A DNA stretch of 54,191 nucleotides, taken from assembly GCF_000003605.2 (NCBI RefSeq), contig NW_003122916.1:99985-154175 (forward strand), read 5' to 3'. The translations under genes were made by a program, and so were the position numbers. Below are positions 48,039-54,191 of this stretch, one piece after another. Source of the DNA: Saccoglossus kowalevskii (taxonomy: Eukaryota > Hemichordata > Enteropneusta > Harrimaniidae). Numbering within the stretch: the stretch's first letter is position 1; each line of letters opens with the position of its first letter. Under the pieces are notes generated by a model. The model did no database searches and was not told the origin of the DNA. It was given only the letters and a program-made list of their open reading frames with translations.

Positions 48039-48904
48039 GAGTTGTATGCAAACGGAACTAACATCAACATGTCAATTTTATTTGAAAGCCGTTAGAGAGA
48101 TGAGTGGACGCATTTGAATTAGTAGTATACCAAGGTATCCAGTGATGTAATTTTACCCACAAACGGACTTGAAGTTTTTAAGCTAATTTTTTTCAAACCA
48201 CTTTTGCCCAAAAAAGCATATTTTTGACCCAAAATCAAAAACGCATTCTGGATATTTAAAATATAGACAAGTTTTACAAAGTTTGTATAATAAGCTTTCA
48301 GAAAATATATAACATGTTGGATATATAATACCATCTTCATTGTCTAATTACTCAATTAAAAAGCAAGCCAAATAAACTGCATCTCTACCTTAATTTGTTT
48401 GGTCTATATATATATCACGTGGTTAACCTTGTATACAACTCGACGTGGATGAGTGAACACGAGTAGAAATAATATATGACATTTTTGATTATCCTTTAAA
48501 ATTTCAATTTTCTGTGTCAAAAAGCTGTATATGCACCAAAGCCATTATAGACATCGTATTTCCCATTTTGACATAGGTCTACAAGCAATGATCCAAAAAT
48601 ATCAACTACATATGTATTTCTCATTTCATTACCGGTGTTATTATTATGCACAAAGGTAACCATTTATGTGATCTTCTTTTAAAGATGCAAGACATTTGCG
48701 TACTGGTATCTTTTTTCCGACTTGGGTAACATTTACAATAAAAAGGATGTAAATTATGTCCATTTCAAGGTCAATGGCAGCAATTAACGACGAATTAGCG
48801 TAAGGGATTACAAACAACATAACATCTAAGAAATGACGTCTTCTTGTTCAGTTTCGTATTTCTCGTAGTACAATTCCGTATGAGTCGCTTCAAGCGCGGT
48901 GGTC

Positions 48905-48969
48905 GTTCGAATTTCATGTAAATAAACAATGTATTTTACACGCGTTGTATACGTCGCCATGAGTCCCAT
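48905..48969 (-). repeat. 65-bp repeat, inverted partner of 27711-27775
   Basis: Reversed, it starts atgggactcatggcgacgta and ends 'catgaaattcgaac', about two differences from the partner 21 kb away. Confidence 0.85.
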
Positions 48970-49450
48970 ATTCAGATATGGCTATTTTATTGCGAAATAG
49001 TGGTGTGAACAATTTCGCGTGTATATCTCAATTTCGCAATTAAGTCTCCTAGAAACTATCGTCCCCGCTTATTTATTATAAAACATATTCATCCCACTGG
49101 AACCTTTACAGATAATTATTCTGTGCAAAATTGTTGTTATCTACCCCACTAAATGAGTGAACATAGAATAGTAATGTTTAAACCGCGATATGATCAAATT
49201 GTAAAATAAAGAAATATAGTCTTGAATGTTTTATATCATGTCGATTGAGTTGCTGCCGTTCTATGGATTTAAATATTATGAGGTCAGAGGCTGCGGCACG
49301 AAATGTTGCATGGGGGGGTATGATCACAATCCCTTGCGCCATATAAGCGATCGCGCATTGGGGGGGGGTGGCGGGGGGGCGACTGCCCCTAGTGCCACCG
49401 CCACTGAAGTTTATGAGACAGTACAGTGAGAGCATCGACCGACGCGTAGC

Positions 49451-49493
49451 GTACTGTCTGGGTGCATACTCTTCGGTATCCTCGTAATAACCT
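49451..49493 (+). repeat. Short repeat 'gtactgtct...ggtatcctcgtaataacct'
   Basis: ggtatcctcgtaataacct and the preceding gtactgtc recur at 49876-49918. G-runs at 49312 and 49360-49380 lie just upstream. Confidence 0.75.
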
Positions 49494-49875
49494 TATTACA
49501 TGTGTATTATACATCATTTCCTCCCCGAATACATACCAATGCGGAAACACAAATAGTTGAGAACAGATTAAGCGAACTCTATGTATGAGGCCGGTCAAAC
49601 TCTGGGGGCTGCCATGTTTGTTTTTATTATCAGAGAACGCCTACGCGCGCAACCGTTCCATATTTGGAATTCGCATTTCCTAATATGGTAGGATGAAAAT
49701 ACCCAGTGCAATACCGGAAAATTACGGTAAGCTGTAACTTATGGCGTTACGGTGACAGATACTAAATGTATTTACTAATAACTCGTACATGGTAAGTACG
49801 ACGTATTTATATTTATTTACTAAATACAGACTCGGAGTTTAAAATTGCACATGCGCGTCGGTCGATACTCCAGCT

Positions 49876-49918
49876 GTACTGTCTTCGTACATACTTTGAG
49901 GTATCCTCGTAATAACCT
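49876..49918 (+). repeat. Short repeat, second copy
   Basis: It has the same words as 49451-49493, about 425 bp away, in the same orientation. Confidence 0.75.
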
Positions 49919-51463
49919 CATAATATATTAAGGTACGGCCTATAACTACAAATAATCTTGAATATAAATAAAATAATACAATGAAGATACAAGTCCAATA
50001 GGGTTTGTATCGTTGTACACATGAATAATATAATGTCGTTTTATAGCAACACGTTTAATTATGGTATGAAAAATATATAATTCTTGAAAGGTTTCTTAAT
50101 ATGGGTACACTTGTGTTTTCAGTAGTGATATAAATATATTGTAGCATACTGTAAAACATGTCTTTTAGCTAGCATGTTAATTATTTTAGCCAATTTAGCC
50201 AATCTGTAATTTCGCTAATTCAAGATGTCACTAATTTAAAATAAAGTATATTCTCAAAATGAGATTGTTGACACTTTAGCTAAATTAAGATTCAATTAAT
50301 TCATGCATGGAGTCAAATTCGCTAAAATGGCATGTAGCTATTTAAACACGCTTTACAGTAATGTTACTACACTAATTATCAGACCCAGTTAAGTAGCATA
50401 CCAATTTCTGATTGATATTCACACATGGAGCTAAACCAGCGGTTTATAGATACACCATGCTAGGATAGAATCGAATATATCACATTAGTGCTGTGTTAGT
50501 GAAACATCACTAACCATGTGACTAAGGTTATATTAATGAACAGAAATACAACATGCGTCTGCGATAGAATTACACTGAGTTGTCTATTAAATTGATGAGG
50601 GGTGGGATGAACACCACACCCTAAACATATAAGCATTAAACTGCATTAAACATTCCCGATAATGTGCTAAGTGAAAATGGATACTGTACATGTTTTGTAA
50701 AATTAAATTGCGGAGTTCTTTTTATCAACTATTGTTTCCATGGAAACAGCATTTGTATCGTTTCCCCATAGTGCTACACCATGCAGAATTGAAAAATTTA
50801 CAATAATCTATCTGAATAATGTTTCCCCAAGAACCGCTAAATATTCTCTCGTTTAGACCATCTCTGCCCGTGGGTAAAAGAAAATACGCAAAACGGCTAC
50901 GAGTAAATTAAATTTGTAGTTGTAGGTCATCGGTAAGGGCGCACTTAATCCAGTCGTAGCCGTTATTGAATACGAGTACGACTAATGGTTCATGTCTAAT
51001 CCCATATTTTACTTCAAAATGTGAAACAATCTTGAAATAATTTGTGTTACCACTGCATTGCTTTAGGCTTCATAGGCCCCCTAGATTCAAAATAGTATTC
51101 AACTTTGAATTCAAACACAGGCAAAGACATTAGAAGACAAAATGTATGAACACAACTATGGGGCCTCAATATTGTATTTTAAATTGGTTCACAATAATCG
51201 TTAGTGCACACAGATAATCCAGTCAATAGTAGTGAACACAGTTTACATAAACAAATTATTATAGAAGTAATTTGAAGGTATTTATCGGCATTACTCAGTC
51301 TCCTCTGATGGCTAATAGAAGTTACATCGAAAGAAGTGAAACTCATCTACGGTGTTACCAGGACAACAAACACAACACATGTTCTATCGTTAAACTAACG
51401 AATTTAGTGTTTCAAATGCAATATTTGCTTCCAATGACATTTTCTCTAACTTTATAAGTCGAT
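49919..51463. other. Intergenic, no gene seen
   Basis: AT-rich intergenic sequence without bounded repeats or a recognisable exon. Confidence 0.5.
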
Positions 51464-51811
51464 AATAGACCATTTTCCGTTCACTGCGAGAATCACGCGT
51501 TATGCGTGAAATCGAACGTAAAAACAGGACAAACAAAGGTCATAGCGTCGTAGTCGCGTCAAACATCGCGTGGGATTCGACAAACGCGAAAGTATTTCGG
51601 GGACATTTCCATGCTTAATAATGTGCTGTACACATTTGATGATAGGCAATTTCGATTAAGTGAGAATATTCGAATGCAATATTCCTCTGTCGAAGATCGG
51701 CCGGTCGATGTGCGCTACGAAATAAAGAAATTCGAGTTCAAAATCAAATCGTTCGATTTTTGCGGCAGACGTTCGACGCGCGTCTTTCATGCATCTCGCG
51801 AGACTCGCACT
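51464..51811 (+). mobile_element. Transposon family B, copy 3
   Basis: The left end is aatagaccattttccgttca. The right end is truncated (about 20 bp missing) after gcatctcgcgaga. The ORF at 51611-51814 is open and close to copy 1 ([39 protein letters not shown]). Upstream of it, the 32 bp missing from copy 1 are present, and that frame closes before the ORF. Confidence 0.78.
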
Positions 51812-52076
51812 TGATCAAATTTCGGTTTACGACTGTATTTCAATACACTCCACCAAGGACACGATTCAGGAGATAATTCTTGCATGCCTGGCCTCTCAAT
51901 TATCATTTGGCAAGACCCCTTAACTGAGTGAGTACAATTCATGATTGACTATCCAGGAGTCTCACACCGTGTTGTTGGTTAAGACAGATAACAGTGCTTA
52001 GATAGCTTCTCTCGCAGCATTGTGAACAAATCGTTTGGACAAGTAGTATTCCTTAACACCGGTGAATACATTTAAG

Positions 52077-52119
52077 ATGGGCAAAGCACAATCAAAATGT
52101 TGTGGGCGTCGTAAACGAG
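52077..52119 (+). CDS. Probable first coding exon of a myristoylated protein
   Basis: The ATG at 52077 (context AAG ATG G, in-frame stop upstream at 52044) encodes MGKAQSKCCGRRKR. It then splits a codon at a strong donor G|GTGAGT. Gly2, Ser6 and Lys7 fit the N-myristoylation signal, Cys8-Cys9 are possible palmitoylation sites, and RRKR supplies a basic membrane patch. Further exons would lie to the right of this window. The MGK..SK start recalls naked cuticle (NKD) proteins, but 14 residues cannot decide the family. It is divergent from RUFY, 6.9 kb away. Confidence 0.5.
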
Positions 52120-53568
52120 GTGAGTTGATGTTTTCTTAAAGATCTATAGATGTATTTTCAGTCTACAGTAGGATGTACATACTTCGACAAGATCCGGGCA
52201 AAGATTTCCACACCCGGCATTAGGCCCCGTAAATTAGATATCCATTTACTAGACTTCATTACTCGTATCCTCTAATTACCCAAAATGGTTTATTTGACTT
52301 GTTTTCATCGCTGCAGACGGATAATTTGTTTTCAGATCTCCTTCAAATAATATCAATCCCCAGGCTGGCATACGTGTTCACGCTTTAAGTGGAAGAACAT
52401 TTCACACGAAACTTACACCAGGTCAAAGGGTCAGGTAGAATTCCTTGAGCGCGAGTAGACAGAAAATCTGTCATGCCGGTTGTGTTCTAAGACCCCTGAG
52501 ATAAACCTTGACAATATTTGTGCTCATTTATAAAAATAGGAACATATGCGAAAAAACTATAAAAAAGCTGATTTCACTATGTAATTATAGTATTGAATAC
52601 AATTTATATAGTGTTTTAAATGTCCGGCGTTCTCAGTTATTTAGAATTTCATGTGTAAAATTCCCTGTGGTGGGAGTCGCTAAAACACGTGTACGACTTT
52701 AACAGATAATTTGAAACATGCCGCATCTAATGAACGTTGTGCGAAGGCCGCTCTTTGTTTCTCACCATTACTCAAAATGAGTAATTATTCACGTCATTGG
52801 ATGTAAATCACGTGACAATTAGTAATCATAGATGCATTACAGTCATCTTGTGTTGCGAACCCTATGAATAAATGAGTCACGTCTATGTGCAGCTTGAATT
52901 CTCCCCGGGTTTAATACAATACATCTGTGCCGTAATTATACGCTTGTACGCTGGGTACTTGTGTCATTCCTTGCTTGAACGAGACGAAAACAGGTCAAAC
53001 ATAACATTCGCGGTTCAACATCCTATTTTTTGTTCATACAGCGTAAACTTGTCTAAATCGGAAAAGCCCCAGTAGCACAGAACGCGGCTCCGGTCGTCTG
53101 AGCATAACTATTTTTCGTATGGTGGAAGGACACAAGTTTGTGGTAATATGATGAGGATGAGTCGACATAGAATGTTTCTGTACGACCTTTAGACGACACG
53201 GCGGCGGCCATTGAACTGAAAATATTCTTTTCGTGCTGGGTGAATTATCTTTCGTACGCGATGACAGGCGGACTAATTTGGTTCATTACAAATGTGATAG
53301 ATGTCGGCACGTTGTAGTGAATTAATAAGTTAGTCTGATACGAGCTTTCTAATATCCGTCCATGCTACAATTTTGGACCACGTGACTGCAAAACCACTCG
53401 GTTCATTACTTCTATCACACAGAGTTAAAAAAAAAACGAATCTTTAGGGGTTCGATGACCAATGCTATCAGTCTCTCTGATCTTACAGAGTAATGCGTCA
53501 AACCCATTCACACACACTTGAGGGGTAGAACTACACATCACCATACTAAGTGGGCTTATGCAGTCGAA
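52120..53568. other. Putative intron of the plus-strand gene, no exon seen
   Basis: It follows the donor at 52120. ORFs at 52508-52702 and 52872-53075 have no motif. Nothing further is supportable. Confidence 0.4.
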
Positions 53569-53687
53569 TGGAATTAATGCAAAGAAGCGGTGTAATGCTG
53601 CATGTCGTTTACGCTGATGACGTAATCGTTGCTGTTGATGTGATGTGTAGAAACCAGCAGGTCACAGAAGCCTGGCAATCTGATTAA
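53569..53687 (+). pseudogene. Reverse transcriptase fragment with YADD motif
   Basis: The frame reads MQRSGVMLHVVYADDVIVAV then DVMCRNQQVTEAWQSD, and stops at 53685-53687. YADD (codons at 53610-53621) is the catalytic motif of non-LTR reverse transcriptases. About 40 residues remain, so it is a relic. Confidence 0.6.
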
Positions 53688-54191
53688 AATCTGATGTAGT
53701 GTACGGGCTTTAATTATTTTGGCTATAAACTTATTTTGATTTTATTTTTTATTACTTTTGTTATTAATGCCTTTTTATTTTATTATTTTACTTTGATTTT
53801 GATTTTTTTTAATTCCGCCCTACATACATCTGATCCGACGCCTACGTAAGTCCCGTTCAAATCTCGCATAAGTAACAGCCAATCACAGGCTCCCTTTTAT
53901 ACAGGCTGTCGGTTGCTTACTTTTCAGTGTAGCGATACTCTACGGGCAATCTTTCTGTACATTATATTTTGCCCACTTGAATAAACCATTAATAGAACAT
54001 TGCTAGTATACTTTTATTTACAAAAGAAATTCCACAGCATTTTACAATTTTTGTCATTACATTGAATATTTTGTTCACTTCCAACAAATGTGTACACTTC
54101 CTGATACATCTTCGCCAGCCACGGTTCGTTTATTCAGTCATCGCTTCAATTTACATCAAACACTGAGCATAATTATCTAAATGAAGCAAAA
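53688..54191. other. Window end, no gene seen
   Basis: AT-rich sequence with T/A runs near 53730-53810. No feature was recognised. Confidence 0.5.

Noticed and set aside
49226-49429. Glycine-rich ORF
   Set aside because: The glycines come from G-runs at 49312 and 49360-49380. The overlapping minus-strand ORF is equally open and neither has a motif.

Overview
This window is AT-rich metazoan DNA with introns, clean GT-AG splice sites, many interspersed repeats and one 50-N assembly gap. The main gene has a vertebrate-like sequence but is embedded in tRNA-derived SINEs, short inverted-repeat transposons and CR1/L2-like LINE remnants. This suggests a marine invertebrate such as a hemichordate, echinoderm, mollusc or brachiopod. 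The species cannot be fixed from the sequence alone.

One gene dominates. A RUFY family gene (RUN and FYVE domain protein) runs on the minus strand from 45159 down to a stop at 7718. I rebuilt 13 shared coding exons plus two alternative first coding exons. Exon 1a (44976-45159) gives a 659-residue protein and exon 1b (34517-34640) a 639-residue protein. Both end in phase 1 and fit the same exon 2. The protein has an N-terminal RUN domain, a long coiled coil and a C-terminal FYVE zinc finger with all eight cysteines. It is expected to act on endosomes or lysosomes as a PI3P-binding effector of small GTPases.

Layout: 1-7100 is the 3' flank with MITEs and tandem repeats. 7138-7717 is the likely 3' UTR with two minisatellites. 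7718-22150 holds exons 14 to 2, with introns carrying a 0.9 kb minisatellite, two SINEs, LINE remnants, a pentanucleotide array with the gap, and a 944 bp inverted-repeat element. 22151-34516 is a large intron with a promoter-like tandem array, degenerate satellites, a third SINE and MITEs. 34517-34900 holds exon 1b and its putative promoter. 34641-44975 is intron with a 935 bp transposon with long inverted ends and 39-bp and 42-bp tandem arrays. 44976-46350 is exon 1a with E-box/CLEAR-like motifs upstream. 46351-52076 is intergenic. 52077-52119 is a probable first coding exon of a divergent plus-strand gene encoding a myristoylation/palmitoylation-type N-terminus. The end of the window carries a reverse transcriptase fragment.

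The most interesting points are: the two phase-matched first exons, one of RUFY3 type, on a gene that also keeps the FYVE end; upstream ORFs overlapping both start codons; a transposon family with a coding-like ORF; a 19-bp palindrome that looks like the two fused ends of the 37 kb transposon; and a higher-order tandem array whose units carry CCAAT-like and TATA-like boxes.
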